Assembly (NCBI RefSeq): GCF_008087665.1
Contig: NZ_CP042912.1
Location: 124,001 to 188,000 of the forward strand
Length of the DNA: 64,000 nucleotides
Source: Mariniblastus fucicola
GTDB lineage: Bacteria > Planctomycetota > Planctomycetia > Pirellulales > Pirellulaceae
Reading direction: 5' to 3'
The translations under genes and the position numbers were made by a program. The first letter of the stretch is position 1. Each line of letters begins with the position of its first letter. The notes below the pieces were generated by a model. That model saw only the letters and a program-made list of their open reading frames with translations. It was not told where the DNA came from and searched no databases. Of this stretch, positions 18,710 to 29,308 are shown in pieces.

Positions 18710-19867
18710 CTAAGTCGAAGTCTTGTCAGCTTCCGGCTCTGCTGGTGTTTCCGTTTCCTCTTCAATGACTTCGCCTTCCGGAGTGTTGGAGACAGAAGTC
18801 GGATCCTTGAGGTATTTCAGATAGGCAATGACCTGATTGACGTCTTCAGGACTCAGCTTTCCCTGGAACGAATTCATCTTCGAAACCGGACCGTAACCCG
18901 CGACGATGTCCTTGTTCGGTTCCATAATGGAGTTGTAGACGTACTGCTCATCAACTTTGATCTTCGAACCGCCCATCAATGATTCTTCCTTGCCCCAAAG
19001 GTCACCAAAGCCGGGTCCTGTGCCAGCCTCAGCAGTTTTGTTGTGGCAACCTGAGCAGTTGATCTTGTAGATCCGTTCGCCGTTTTGCCACGCGGGATAA
19101 TCGGCTTCGATCCATTGCGTGTCTTCTTTGCGTCGCTCGTCACTCGCATGAACCGTAACCATCGTTCGCATCTTCGAGTGCTTTTGCCCACAGTACTCGG
19201 TGCATGCCAATCGGAACTGACCTTCCTTGTTTGGTTCAAGGTAAGCGTAGGTGTAACGACCGGGCACGATGTCCACTTTCTGTCGAAACGAAGCAATGTA
19301 CATGCTGTGCAGCACATCTTCGGACTGCATAACCAGTTTCGTTGGGCGGTTGTTGACGAGGTGCAGTTCGGAAGAACTATCGCCGTCAGGGTAAGTGAAT
19401 TTCCAGTTCCAACGCGAAGCCGAAACCTGAATCTCTTCGGCATCGGTACGCGGAACACGCATCTGGAAAAAGCCCTCTGCTCCATACCAGAACATTACGA
19501 CCAGCAGGATGCTCGGTCCGACCGACCAGGCGATTTCAAGGCTCGTGTTGTGCGATGAACTTGGCTCTGTCTCAAGGTTGCCGTCCTTGCGACGATACTT
19601 GATGCAGAAGTGAATCATCACGCCGACAATCGCAGCGAAAAAGATCAGCGACACCCAGAAGATGAACATGAACAACCAGTCCACATTCGATGCGAACGTG
19701 GATGCTGATTCAGGAAACCAGTACTCCGAAGAGAACCAGTTGCCACTGAGTTCAGAAGATCGCTCGATCGCGTGATCCGGAACCGACGTGTCGTTGTTCT
19801 GGGAACTGACGATCGTGCGAATTTCTTCGTTGGATTGTGCAAAAAGTATTGGCAGGGACCAGTTCAT
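18710..19867 (-). CDS. ctaC: Cytochrome c oxidase subunit II with fused cytochrome c domain (caa3 type)
   Basis: 385 residues. Two membrane hairpin helices (DWLFMFIFWVSLIFFAAIVG and SVGPSILLVVMFWYG) are followed by the cupredoxin domain with the CuA loop CTEYCGQKHSKM. A monoheme cytochrome c domain follows (CSGCH, distal Met in VSKMNSFQG). The fusion defines a caa3 oxidase, in which electrons pass from the heme c to CuA. The last ~25 residues are acidic (EEETETPAEPEADKT). Its start overlaps the sco stop by four bases. Confidence 0.95.
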   Translation of the reverse strand: MNWSLPILFAQSNEEIRTIVSSQNNDTSVPDHAIERSSELSGNWFSSEYWFPESASTFASNVDWLFMFIFWVSLIFFAAIVGVMIHFCIKYRRKDGNLETEPSSSHNTSLEIAWSVGPSILLVVMFWYGAEGFFQMRVPRTDAEEIQVSASRWNWKFTYPDGDSSSELHLVNNRPTKLVMQSEDVLHSMYIASFRQKVDIVPGRYTYAYLEPNKEGQFRLACTEYCGQKHSKMRTMVTVHASDERRKEDTQWIEADYPAWQNGERIYKINCSGCHNKTAEAGTGPGFGDLWGKEESLMGGSKIKVDEQYVYNSIMEPNKDIVAGYGPVSKMNSFQGKLSPEDVNQVIAYLKYLKDPTSVSNTPEGEVIEEETETPAEPEADKTST

Positions 19868-20814
19868 TTTTCGCTCGTGGATGGCAAGAGAATGTCTTCA
19901 GTGTCGTAATCAGTTGTTTTTTCCGGCGTGGCTTGAGCAGCATTGGAACCCTTGCGGAAGAACCAGTAAGGCAACAGACCAACCACCAGACCAACAACGG
20001 TCAGGATGCCACCGGCACGCATCAGTGCCATGGCTTGAAAAGTATATTTTCCGCGGGACTCATCGAAGACAAAACAACCCAATGCATAGGATGCCCAGTC
20101 AAACGCCGAACCACCGATTTTGCCTTCTGAAGTTTCAATCAGGGCTTTTTCGATGGTGTCCGGTTCGTAATCGAGTCCCGGAATGTAGCGTACGATTTTT
20201 CCATCAGGTGCAACAAGGATAAACACAGGTGGATGTGAGTAAAGCTTCTGCGACGGAACGTACTTGTATTTGAATCCGCAAATGTCAGCGAGATAGTCGA
20301 TCGCGTCTTCGTCGCCGGTCAGGAAGTGAAAGCCGTCGATGCTTTCGCCCTGGTTGTACATGTGGACGTATTTTTCTTTTTGCTCGCGAGCACGCGAAGT
20401 TTGTTCCAGCGGATCGATGCTCACGGAGACCATATCAAAGTCCACTCCGACCTTGAACTTGATCTGCGCCAGGCACTTGACCATGTTCTCCAACTGAACA
20501 CTGCACAGCTTTGGACAGTTGGAGTAATTGAACGACAGCATCAGCGGCTTGTCGCCAAAGTAGTCTCCAATTCGCACGAAGCGATTGTCGTGATCGTGGA
20601 AATGGATGTCGGGATCAATCATCGCCCCGATTTTTGGCTCAACGCCCGTCCCGTCGGTTGCTCGTGGCACACGGTTGATGCCAAAAGGATCGCTGTCCGT
20701 TTCGGGTTCGTCCGCAAAGACGTTTGATGAAATGCCCATCGCACACAGCAACAGCACCCACGAAATTGCTTTCGCGATGAGTGATGAATTGAATTGTGCG
20801 TTTGCGTGTTGCAT
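19864..20814 (-). CDS. SCO1/SenC-family copper chaperone with C-terminal membrane helix
   Basis: 316 residues. A signal peptide or anchor (ISWVLLLCAMGISSNVFA) precedes the thioredoxin-fold SCO domain with the copper-binding CPKLC (in FNYSNCPKLCSVQ) and the distal His in YSHPPVFILVAPDG. An added C-terminal helix (AGGILTVVGLVVGLLPYWF) is not present in minimal SCO proteins. It delivers copper to the CuA site of subunit II, encoded immediately downstream with a 4-base overlap. A TTG at 20856 gives a longer frame, but ATG 20814 is preferred. Confidence 0.9.
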   Translation of the reverse strand: MQHANAQFNSSLIAKAISWVLLLCAMGISSNVFADEPETDSDPFGINRVPRATDGTGVEPKIGAMIDPDIHFHDHDNRFVRIGDYFGDKPLMLSFNYSNCPKLCSVQLENMVKCLAQIKFKVGVDFDMVSVSIDPLEQTSRAREQKEKYVHMYNQGESIDGFHFLTGDEDAIDYLADICGFKYKYVPSQKLYSHPPVFILVAPDGKIVRYIPGLDYEPDTIEKALIETSEGKIGGSAFDWASYALGCFVFDESRGKYTFQAMALMRAGGILTVVGLVVGLLPYWFFRKGSNAAQATPEKTTDYDTEDILLPSTSEK

Positions 20815-20867
20815 GAATTTGGTCTGACTTGGTTGTTCGATAACGAGGGCTTCCAACCCCGGCCTTG

Positions 20868-21197
20868 TTAGTGGCTTCCGTACTGTTCCAGGACTTTCTT
20901 GCTGGCTTCTTCAATCGAAATCGTGCCCGCACCGCCCTCAAGCAGTTTCTTCTGCTTGTCAACTTCGAGATTCGCCGGCGTCTCAACGATTTGCGATTGT
21001 CGCTTGGCTTCGAAGCTCGCAGTCATGGCGTTGAGCAAACCTTTGACAAACAAAAAGGACAGAAGCGTACAGATAACCGCAATCGCGCCGTAGTACAAAA
21101 CACTTCCGACCGGAATGTCGTCATAGCGATTCTTCCCATGCCCACCAGAAGAGTGGTCATCAGCGTGATCGTGAGTTGCGTGAGCTGTTTCAGTCAT
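20868..21197 (-). CDS. Small His-rich single-helix membrane protein (ActG position)
   Basis: 109 residues. The N-terminus is His/Asp-rich (THDHADDHSSGGHGKN), followed by one membrane helix (VLYYGAIAVICTLLSFLFVKG) and a charged helical tail ending in LEQYGSH. It lies between actF and sco, where ActG is found in alternative complex III operons, so it may be the ActG equivalent or a linker between the two complexes. No homology is evident by eye. The His-rich end suggests metal binding. Confidence 0.6.
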   Translation of the reverse strand: MTETAHATHDHADDHSSGGHGKNRYDDIPVGSVLYYGAIAVICTLLSFLFVKGLLNAMTASFEAKRQSQIVETPANLEVDKQKKLLEGGAGTISIEEASKKVLEQYGSH

Positions 21198-21266
21198 GGT
21201 TATGTCAGTTTAAAAGTGCATGTCGGTGACACTGGCTCAAGGCCATTTGCCACCTGATTGTCTTGT

Positions 21267-22580
21267 TTAGTGAACTTCGTGGTTCAGTGCCTCACCCAAT
21301 CGAGGGTCCTGCAAAGTTACCAGTGGCTTGTCGCCGACGATCAGGAAAAAGATGCCAGCAAACAATCCAAGGACTCCGACGGTACAAGCGGCATCGCACA
21401 GCAATGTTCGAACTCCAAACTGAATCATGCCGTCCGGTTCGATTGCGTGAGCATAAGCGCGGTCGTACTGTGGCATCACCAACCAGTACAGATCGATCCA
21501 GTGCATCACCAACAAATAGATCACGGCAATCAGCAGCAAGTTTTTGTTTCGTCGCATGGTCCGTCCCATCATGAACAGGAACGGGATGAACAAATGCCCG
21601 ACCAAAAGGATGATCGAAAGCACGCCCCATCCATCGGTAAGACTCATTCTGTACTCGTACCAAAACGTTTCTTCCGGAATGTTGGCGTACCAGATCAGCA
21701 GAAACTGGCTGAACGCGATGTATCCCCAAAACACAACAAAACCAAACATCAGTTTGCCCATGTCGTGATAGTGTTCCACGGTAACTTCATCGGTGATGCG
21801 ACCGGTGCGTTGCAGATACAAACAGGTCAGCGTGATCAACGCCAAAGCACTCAGCACACTTCCGGCGAAAAAGTAAACCGGGAACATGGTGCTGAACCAC
21901 AGCGGCTCCAGTGACATCAACAAGTCCATCGAGCTGAACACGACCGAGGCGGCAAACGCGATCATCGCCGGAGCGGAAAACGCTTGCATCCGGCTGGTGA
22001 GTTTCTTGTCTCCGGTTTGATCCTGCTTGAGCGAGGTTCGCAAAAAGAACGTGGCCATCCCGCCCCAAATGCAGAAGTAAACCACCCAGCGAATCGCAAA
22101 AAATGTCTTGTTCAGGTAAGCCTTCTTGAGTTCTTCAAGTGGCGGAAGCTTGGCGTCTGCTTCGTTGAGTTCTGCAATGACCGTAGTGCTGGCGCCGTCA
22201 ATCGACCAACCCGCCTGGTTCCAGACATATAGACCGTCATTGGAAAACAACAGTGGAATCAGAATCGGCAGGAACAGAATGAACAGAACCGGAAGGCACT
22301 GGGCATAAAGTTCCGCGATACGACGGACAGTCACATTCCAACCGGCACGCGTCAGATGAGAGATGGTGACGAAGAACAGGCAACCGATGCACATCGTCAG
22401 AACGAACGCAAAGTTCACCAAGTAAATGTGTGAAAACCGTTGGAGGTCAAACGCATAAAGTGCGTAGGTCAGACCGACACCAATGGCACCTACGATCAAG
22501 GCAATCGGCATCAGCTTCAGGTGGGCCCCGCCAAGGTCCACGATCGGCGACGTGATTTTCGCTGGACGTGTTTCGTGCAT
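21267..22580 (-). CDS. actF: Alternative complex III subunit ActF (membrane, quinol-oxidising module)
   Basis: 437 residues with about ten predicted membrane helices, of the ActF family (related to NrfD/PsrC). Its recognisable segments include FFVTISHLTRAGWNVTVRR near residue 75, AYLNKTFFAIRWVVYFCIWG and MHWIDLYWLVMPQY. With ActC it forms the membrane part of the quinol:electron-acceptor oxidoreductase and probably a proton path. It lies between the actD-actE fusion and the small membrane protein. Confidence 0.9.
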   Translation of the reverse strand: MHETRPAKITSPIVDLGGAHLKLMPIALIVGAIGVGLTYALYAFDLQRFSHIYLVNFAFVLTMCIGCLFFVTISHLTRAGWNVTVRRIAELYAQCLPVLFILFLPILIPLLFSNDGLYVWNQAGWSIDGASTTVIAELNEADAKLPPLEELKKAYLNKTFFAIRWVVYFCIWGGMATFFLRTSLKQDQTGDKKLTSRMQAFSAPAMIAFAASVVFSSMDLLMSLEPLWFSTMFPVYFFAGSVLSALALITLTCLYLQRTGRITDEVTVEHYHDMGKLMFGFVVFWGYIAFSQFLLIWYANIPEETFWYEYRMSLTDGWGVLSIILLVGHLFIPFLFMMGRTMRRNKNLLLIAVIYLLVMHWIDLYWLVMPQYDRAYAHAIEPDGMIQFGVRTLLCDAACTVGVLGLFAGIFFLIVGDKPLVTLQDPRLGEALNHEVH

Positions 22581-22646
22581 TTCAGTTTGGCTTGTATTTA
22601 GTGTTGTTGATTTGTATCGATATCGTGGTGGCCATCAGCCGCCGAA

Positions 22647-24131
22647 CTATTCTGTGTCTGCGTCGTCCGCTTCAGACGCTTCCGCTTCTGGCTCGGTAGT
22701 TTCTGCAGCTGGCTCCGCCGACTCGTCAGCCTCCGGCTCGCCCGCTTCTTCAGCTTCCGATTCAGTCGCCTCGGCTCCCGGAGCAGTAATGCCCGTCGCC
22801 TGCAACGCTTTCACGTAAGCCACAATCGCCCAGCGGTCCTCAACCGGAATCTGATCCCTGTAAGGCCCCATCGTGTTGCGACCGTTCGTGATCGTGTCGT
22901 AAATTCGGCCCGTTGGATTCTTTACCGAATCGGTAACCGTTGGATCGTGCAGTGACTTGGCAGCCGTCCATGAAGCCTTGCCGTTGGCCGCCAGAGCAAT
23001 CGCTCGTTGATTCACCAGGCCGTCACCGTTGCCGGCGTAACCATGGCAGACAGAGCAATAGATTTCGAATCGTTGCTTGCCGCGAGCAAGTGTGTCTTCG
23101 TTGACTTTAAAACCTTCCGGAAATCCGGTGATCCACTGATCAGGATTTTCCTCTTCCTGAACCGCCGTCGAAGCAAGCACGTTGGACTTCAGACCAACCG
23201 TCGCCGCTTGACCAGAGAACTCTTTCTTGATCCCGCGGAACATTTCCGAATCGTCTTCCAGAGAGCCAAATCGAACGGAACCTTCAACCGGCTGTCGCAT
23301 CGCACGGCGATTCTCAAACAGGTAAACAGGATCGTCTTTTTCCGCAATGTTCGGGCTCAAAACCTGAGTCTTGAATTTGTGTTGCCAGTCCATGTCGGGA
23401 ACAACATGCAAACGTGGCTTGCGATTGGTCGAGCCGTAAACGCTGAAAATCGCAACGGGTGGAATCAACAGCAACAAAGCGCCAATCAACGCCGCCGGAG
23501 CCATCCAAGAAGGAAGCTTCGTATCAGTCAGATCCTGGTTGACCTCCTCGATCGCAACAGCACCCCACTGGTTCAAATGGGCTTCCGAATCTGAAGCGTC
23601 GAACTTGTCGTCCTTCGCCTCAAGCATCAGGAAAAACTTGTCGTTGGTAACTCGCTTGAAACGCGAAACCCGATGCAGCGGATTCGAAAGTCGCGGCAAG
23701 CGGTTGATGATCCACATGCCGAAGAACGTGGCGAAGGCACTGGACAAAACGATGACTTCAAACGTTACCGGAATGTTCGCGGGAAGGCTGAAGTACGGCT
23801 TGCCGCTGATCATAAACCGGTAGCCGGGGAAGATCGCCGCTTCGTCAGTCGACCAATCTCCGATCCCACCACCGTTGGTGTAGAACTGCATGCCCAGTCC
23901 CAACACGACAGCGCCCAGGGCAACCGCCAGAACGATGAACGGCAGGAAAGATCGCTTGATTCCCAATGCCGGATCAATACCGTGCACCGGAAACGGCGTG
24001 TAAGCGTCCATCTTCGTATAGCCGGCTTCGCGAGCATTGTTGCAAGCCGCCAACAGCGAAGTCGGGTCATCGAACTGAGCCAAAAGGCCGACCAGTTCTT
24101 TGTCGCTGGAGTTGTTCGTTTCGTTTGCCAT
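22647..24131 (-). CDS. actDE: Fused ActD (DUF3341) and ActE (monoheme cytochrome c)
   Basis: 494 residues. The N-terminal ~190 residues are the DUF3341/ActD domain with two helices (LGLLAQFDD-like start, MDAYTPFPVHGIDPAL, then SFLPFIVLAVALGAVVLGLG). A third membrane helix near residue 220 is followed by a cytochrome c domain with CSVCHG at about 357-362 and a GPYRDQI loop. A very acidic tail of ~45 residues ends it. In described ACIII operons actD and actE are usually separate genes, so this is a fusion. It carries electrons from ActB to the oxidase or a soluble carrier. Confidence 0.9.
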   Translation of the reverse strand: MANETNNSSDKELVGLLAQFDDPTSLLAACNNAREAGYTKMDAYTPFPVHGIDPALGIKRSFLPFIVLAVALGAVVLGLGMQFYTNGGGIGDWSTDEAAIFPGYRFMISGKPYFSLPANIPVTFEVIVLSSAFATFFGMWIINRLPRLSNPLHRVSRFKRVTNDKFFLMLEAKDDKFDASDSEAHLNQWGAVAIEEVNQDLTDTKLPSWMAPAALIGALLLLIPPVAIFSVYGSTNRKPRLHVVPDMDWQHKFKTQVLSPNIAEKDDPVYLFENRRAMRQPVEGSVRFGSLEDDSEMFRGIKKEFSGQAATVGLKSNVLASTAVQEEENPDQWITGFPEGFKVNEDTLARGKQRFEIYCSVCHGYAGNGDGLVNQRAIALAANGKASWTAAKSLHDPTVTDSVKNPTGRIYDTITNGRNTMGPYRDQIPVEDRWAIVAYVKALQATGITAPGAEATESEAEEAGEPEADESAEPAAETTEPEAEASEADDADTE

Positions 24132-24164
24132 ATCGTTTTGCCAAAAAGTTAGGCGGCACAGGCT

Positions 24165-24186
24165 TCCAGAGTTTGAACGCTCTGGA
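24165..24186. repeat. Hairpin in the actC-actDE gap
   Basis: TCCAGAG-(8 nt)-CTCTGGA forms a perfect 7-bp stem in the 148-base gap between actC and actDE. It may adjust relative expression through processing or partial termination. No proof is available from sequence. Confidence 0.35.
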
Positions 24187-24279
24187 TCGCCACCCGATTA
24201 AAATGTCAATTGTCTCTACATCTTCGGCAATCAAAGTTGCCGATGTCACAACACGGACTCACGCCCGTAACTCAAATCG

Positions 24280-25677
24280 TTAATGGTGTCCGTCTTCGAC
24301 CGGCATGATGCTCTTCACCTCAGCCATCGCGATGATCGGCATGAAGCGGCAGAACAGCAGGAACAGCGTGAAGAACAAACCAAAACTTCCCACCAGCATG
24401 CTGATGTCCACCCACGTCGGATGGAAATAGGACCAGCTTGAGGGAACAAAGTCACGCGACAGCGAAGTGATCGTGATCACAAAACGCTCGAACCACATAC
24501 CGATGTTCACAAAGATACAAACGATCACCATGAACCACGGCGTCGTTCGACACCACTTGAACCAGAACACCTGCGGCGCCAGAACGTTGCAGCTCACCAT
24601 GATCCAGTAAGCCCACGCGTAATTTCCAAAAGCACGGTTACTGAGCGCGAACTGCTCGAACTCAACTCCCGAATACCAGGCCATAAAGAACTCAATCCCG
24701 TAAGCCATACCAACCATCATGCCCGTTGCCATGATGATCTTGTTCATGTTCTCAAGGTGGCGAATCGTAATCAGATTCTCCAGGCCGCAAAGCTTCCGTG
24801 CCGGAACCAGCAGCGTGACCACCATCGCGAAACCGGAGAAAATCGCACCGGCAACAAAGTAAGGCGGGAAGATCGTTGTGTGCCAACCAGGCAACTGCGA
24901 AACCGCAAAGTCAAAACTAACGATCGTGTGTACCGAAAGAACCAGCGGCGTCGCCAACGCGGCCAGAATCGTGTAAGCAATCTCGTAATGATGCCAGGCT
25001 CGTGACGAACCGGTCCAACCAAGCGAAAGAATGCCGTAGATGAATTTGCCAATCTTGCTGCGCGTCCGATCGCGGAACGTGGCGATATCGGGAACCATGC
25101 CCATGTACCAGAACAACAGCGAAACCGTCGCGTAAGTCGAAACCGCGAAAACGTCCCACAGCAGCGGGCTGCGGAAGTTGGGCCACATCGCCAAGTGCTC
25201 TGTCGGGATCGGAAACAGCCAGTAGAAAACCCAGACGCGACCAATGTGAACGCCGGGAAACAGTCCGGCACAGACAACCGCAAAGATCGTCATCGCTTCC
25301 GCCGCACGGTTGATACTCGTACGCCAGTTCTGACGGAACAGAAACAGAATCGCACTAATCAGCGTTCCTGCGTGGCCAATACCGACCCAGAAAACGAAGT
25401 TAACAATAGGCCAACCCCAATAGACCGGGTTGTTGTTACCCCAGACTCCGGTTCCCGCCATCAACAGGTGATTCACGCACGCACCAAGCAAACCAAGCAG
25501 GCTTAGCGCGATCAGCAGCAGCACCCACCAAACCATCGGCGGACGTTCGGCATCCCAAACGGCAGCAGCAGTATCGGTTACGCCTTCATAATCAAGGCCA
25601 CCAAGAACCAGCGGCGAACGTTCTGCAGGATCGTCGAGGGTGTTGTTGAGTTGTTTTGGGTCAACTGTCGTTGCCAT
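24280..25677 (-). CDS. actC: Alternative complex III subunit ActC (NrfD-like membrane protein)
   Basis: 465 residues with about ten helices of the NrfD/PsrC superfamily ([55 protein letters not shown]-like end). It binds the quinol and passes electrons to the iron-sulfur clusters of ActB. ATG 25677 is chosen, with AGAGAA upstream; the longer frame to 25785 lies in the intergenic gap. It sits between actB and actDE. Confidence 0.9.
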   Translation of the reverse strand: MATTVDPKQLNNTLDDPAERSPLVLGGLDYEGVTDTAAAVWDAERPPMVWWVLLLIALSLLGLLGACVNHLLMAGTGVWGNNNPVYWGWPIVNFVFWVGIGHAGTLISAILFLFRQNWRTSINRAAEAMTIFAVVCAGLFPGVHIGRVWVFYWLFPIPTEHLAMWPNFRSPLLWDVFAVSTYATVSLLFWYMGMVPDIATFRDRTRSKIGKFIYGILSLGWTGSSRAWHHYEIAYTILAALATPLVLSVHTIVSFDFAVSQLPGWHTTIFPPYFVAGAIFSGFAMVVTLLVPARKLCGLENLITIRHLENMNKIIMATGMMVGMAYGIEFFMAWYSGVEFEQFALSNRAFGNYAWAYWIMVSCNVLAPQVFWFKWCRTTPWFMVIVCIFVNIGMWFERFVITITSLSRDFVPSSWSYFHPTWVDISMLVGSFGLFFTLFLLFCRFMPIIAMAEVKSIMPVEDGHH

Positions 25678-25818
25678 GTCAAATTCTCTTTGGTTCGTGA
25701 ACCGGAATGACGGTTTGCGAAAATGGTTTTCGGTAGCACAGCCTTCCGGTCTGAGATTGCATTCAGGGAAACGGATCCGATGCAATCACAGACTCAAAGC
25801 CCGTGTCACCCTGTTCTG

Positions 25819-28800
25819 TTAGTGCCCGACTTTGGATACGGAATCACGATCGTCGTGATCCACCAAAGCTGGATGTGGGTTTGCAACCCGAGCCAAATAT
25901 TTGGTTCGCGGTCGGTTGTTAAGTTCCTCCAGCATCGTGTAAGCCCGCGGGTTGGCGTGAGCCTTCGCGACCTTGGATGCCTTGTTGTTCAAGTCACCGA
26001 ACTCAATCGCCTGGGTCGGACATGCATCCTGACAAGCGGTTCTGATTTCGTTCGGTCCGATCTTGCGATTGCCTTCGGCCTTCGCCTGGATCTTGGTGTT
26101 CTGAATCCGCTGCACGCAATAGCTGCACTTCTCCATCACGCCGCGGCTGCGAATCGTGACTTCCGGATTCATCATCAGATTCTGCAAGTTGCGATCGCCA
26201 TTGGAAAGCTTGTCAGCTCCTGGGTACTTCAGGAACGTCTTCGCGTCGCTGTAGTTGAAGAAGTTGAAACGACGAACTTTGTAAGGACAGTTGTTGCCGC
26301 AGTAACGAGTACCAATACAGCGGTTGTAAACCATGTCGTTCAGACCTTCGCGGCTGTGTACCGTCGCGGCAACAGGACAAACGGTCTCACAAGGAGCGTT
26401 TTCGCAATGGTGACAGGCAACCGGTTGGTGAACGATCACTTTGTCATCCGACTCCGCCGCTTCCTTGTTGTAAAGGTTGTTGCCGTAGTAGCGGTCGATG
26501 CGAAGCCAGTGCATTTCGCGACCACGCCAAACTTCCGCTCGCCCAACAACAGGAACATTGTTCTCCGCCTGGCAGGACGTCACGCAAGAGTTGCAACCGA
26601 TACACTTGTTGAGGTCAATGGACATGCCCCAAACGTTCTCGTGAGCCGGGTTCTCTGCGGTGTAATCTTCGCGAGCACCCTTGGTCAGGTCGAACAACTC
26701 GTGATGCATGTGGAACGCTTCAGGCCATTGGGCTTTGTGTCCGTGGCCATGATCGTCGTCGTGATCGTGGTCGCCTTCTTCTTCAACCTTCGCAGGGATC
26801 ACTGCCGGTGAAACCGGAACACCGGTGCCAGGGTTGAAGCTGACATTGGTCACGATTGGCAGCGAAGTGCTCTTCGGCAACTTCGTGCTGCGAGCCTCAT
26901 CGTGATCGCCTTCATCGTGGCCATGATCGCCGTCGTCGTGGCTGTGGTCATCGTGATCGTGTTCGCCGATCGGATGTTTTTCGAGGAATGCCTGGTAGCT
27001 TTCCAAAGTTCCTTCGCGAATCAAAGACGAACGATCTGACTCGTTCTTTTCCTTGTTGCGGAACATGCGATTCTGAATCTCGCCGCGACCCTTCTCGTCG
27101 ATCGTCCACGGTTCCTGAATCAAAGCCAGTTTGTAGTTGGTGCCCGAACCCGTGATGATCGAAGCATCCAGTCCGCTGGCGAAGTTCCAGGTATCGGCCG
27201 TTCGAAGTTTGTCCGAACTCTGCCCAACAGGCTTGACGCGATTCGCCAAATCACCGCCGACTCGACCCGCCATCGTGCGGCCATAGCCCAGTGGCAAACC
27301 GATTGAACCGTTGGCTTGTCCCGGCTGTACGTTAACCGGAAGTCGTACGCTTTCGCCGTTGTCCAGCGTGACCGTTGCCTTGGTGCTTTGCACCAGCCCA
27401 AGCGCCTCAGCGGTTTTCGGAGAAACCGAGATGATGCCATCCCAGGTGTGTTTCGAAATGAAGTCCGGAAGTTCCTGAAGCCAACCGTTGTTCGCGTAAC
27501 GGCCATCGTAAACGCTGCGAGATGCGTGGAACACAACTTCCAGCTTGCCATCCCATTCGCCCTTCCAAGCATCGGTGGCTTCGATCGAAGCTTCGCCAGC
27601 TTTGACATCCGCAGGCTTGGCCTTTGTATCCGCAACAAAGCCATCGTGAACCGCTTTGGTCCAGGCTTCGCCCGAAACGCCAACAGATTCTTTCACGATG
27701 TCGATGCCCTTGGCTTGTTCGCCCGTCGCCAGAACAGCCAGCGTTTCAATCACTGACAGGCCGCCGAACAATGGATTGATCAAAGGCTGACCAACGCAGA
27801 CCGAACCGTCCGAAGCCGCACCATCGCTCCACGACTCAAGCGGATGACAGACATTGCTGACCCACTTGCAAAGCTTGGACGTTTCGTTGCGGTAGAAAGA
27901 AACGTGCATCGAATTTGGAACCGAGGCAATCGCTTCGCCGACACCTGCAATACCTGCCGCCGCAAACGCCGGGTTGCCGCCAAGCACGACCAGCGTGCCG
28001 ATCGATGCCGCTTCGTCGACGAACTTTTGCAGCGAATCAAGACAGCCATCACGATCGGCGTCCGGAGATTCGGTGTAGACAACTGTTTTTCCGGCGTTGC
28101 CGTACTTTTCGTTGAGGTAGTGAGCCATCGCGTGGACCTCAGCAGGCTGGCTGTTGCCAACCACGATCACGCCGGAGCCCGGATTGTCGATGAAGTCCTG
28201 AGCCATCGCTGCCAGAACGCGATCGCGATACGGCAGTGATTTATCAACCTCGGCTTCAGCAGTCGCGCCCTCAATCGCAGCGACCAGCGAACCGAGAAAA
28301 CCGCCCATGTCGCTGGAACGAACCGAAAGGCGATGATCGGCCGAAGCACCCGTTTGCGAGAACTGACTTTCGATCGAATACATGCGACTCATCGAGCCGT
28401 GATCCGCGTCGCGTCCTTTGCCAAACCCGATCGCGTTGGAAATCGAATCCGCATCCATCCCGCCAAGAATATCCGCATCCAGCGTGATGATGACTTTGGC
28501 TTTATCCAGTTGGTAATGCGGACGGACGACTTTGCCAAACGCGGCTTTGGCACCGGCCCGAACGTTGTCATCGTTAACCGAAGCAAACGTGTACCATTTG
28601 GCCCCTTTGGCTTCGAGTGCTTTCTTCATACGAAGCACTGACGGCGATGAAGTTGGTTCGGCCAAAATCGCCAGCGAGCCTGCGTCCTGCGACGCCGCAG
28701 TCAGTTGGCCGAGAATTTCATCCGTTGTCGTTTCAGTGAACGCACGAGCAACCAGTTTCTCTTCCGGGTTTACTTTCAGCGGAGCACGCAAGCGATCCGG

Positions 28801-29250
28801 ATCGTAAAACTCAAGAATCGTGGCTTGTGTGAAAGCCGTCGACGCACCCATCGAGCTTGGATGGCTTTTGTTTCCGTCAAGCTTGATCGGACGACCGTCG
28901 AAGTTCGTCGACATGATCGGCTGAGCCACGCCACCGAACTCGATCATCGAAGCAAACGTTTCCGGAATCCCGGGGATGCGACCCTGGGGACGGAAAGCAA
29001 ACGGCACGATTTTTTCTTCTTCGAAACGGCAACCGGCAGCACCACCGAGCGCCAAAGACGCGCCCATGATCTGCAACCAGCGACGACGCGAAACGCCATC
29101 ATCTTCGAATCCTTCGGTCGCAGAACCGAAATCGCGATCGATGGCTTCGTCGAAACCGTCCATGTTCTGGATGTCTTCCAGATCAGGAACAGTGTTGGAC
29201 CCGGCGATGATTTGCTGGGCTTCTTTTTGATTTGAGTAAGGCTTGTTCAT
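25819..29250 (-). CDS. actB: Alternative complex III subunit ActB (molybdopterin-oxidoreductase-like plus 4Fe-4S ferredoxin)
   Basis: 1143 residues. A Tat-type signal ([17 protein letters not shown]) near residue 54 ends in a lipoprotein-like AAGC. It is followed by a large molybdopterin-enzyme-like region without an evident cofactor-ligand Cys. From about 880 comes a ferredoxin domain with four Cys groups ([38 protein letters not shown]...CQDACP). Two His/Asp-rich stretches at about 760-785 and 823-834 lie between the parts and are unusual. The start is ATG 29250, although a TTG at 29259 is in frame. Confidence 0.95.
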   Translation of the reverse strand: MNKPYSNQKEAQQIIAGSNTVPDLEDIQNMDGFDEAIDRDFGSATEGFEDDGVSRRRWLQIMGASLALGGAAGCRFEEEKIVPFAFRPQGRIPGIPETFASMIEFGGVAQPIMSTNFDGRPIKLDGNKSHPSSMGASTAFTQATILEFYDPDRLRAPLKVNPEEKLVARAFTETTTDEILGQLTAASQDAGSLAILAEPTSSPSVLRMKKALEAKGAKWYTFASVNDDNVRAGAKAAFGKVVRPHYQLDKAKVIITLDADILGGMDADSISNAIGFGKGRDADHGSMSRMYSIESQFSQTGASADHRLSVRSSDMGGFLGSLVAAIEGATAEAEVDKSLPYRDRVLAAMAQDFIDNPGSGVIVVGNSQPAEVHAMAHYLNEKYGNAGKTVVYTESPDADRDGCLDSLQKFVDEAASIGTLVVLGGNPAFAAAGIAGVGEAIASVPNSMHVSFYRNETSKLCKWVSNVCHPLESWSDGAASDGSVCVGQPLINPLFGGLSVIETLAVLATGEQAKGIDIVKESVGVSGEAWTKAVHDGFVADTKAKPADVKAGEASIEATDAWKGEWDGKLEVVFHASRSVYDGRYANNGWLQELPDFISKHTWDGIISVSPKTAEALGLVQSTKATVTLDNGESVRLPVNVQPGQANGSIGLPLGYGRTMAGRVGGDLANRVKPVGQSSDKLRTADTWNFASGLDASIITGSGTNYKLALIQEPWTIDEKGRGEIQNRMFRNKEKNESDRSSLIREGTLESYQAFLEKHPIGEHDHDDHSHDDGDHGHDEGDHDEARSTKLPKSTSLPIVTNVSFNPGTGVPVSPAVIPAKVEEEGDHDHDDDHGHGHKAQWPEAFHMHHELFDLTKGAREDYTAENPAHENVWGMSIDLNKCIGCNSCVTSCQAENNVPVVGRAEVWRGREMHWLRIDRYYGNNLYNKEAAESDDKVIVHQPVACHHCENAPCETVCPVAATVHSREGLNDMVYNRCIGTRYCGNNCPYKVRRFNFFNYSDAKTFLKYPGADKLSNGDRNLQNLMMNPEVTIRSRGVMEKCSYCVQRIQNTKIQAKAEGNRKIGPNEIRTACQDACPTQAIEFGDLNNKASKVAKAHANPRAYTMLEELNNRPRTKYLARVANPHPALVDHDDRDSVSKVGH

Positions 29251-29308
29251 GTTCAGCAAGCTTCGCGTGAGCAGTTAGGTTGATGGCGATTGCAAAATGG
29301 CGATCGGA

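Noticed and set aside
25723-26811. 362-residue frame on the plus strand
   Set aside because: It is antisense to actB, whose iron-sulfur motifs are unmistakable; no homologous pattern in the other frame.
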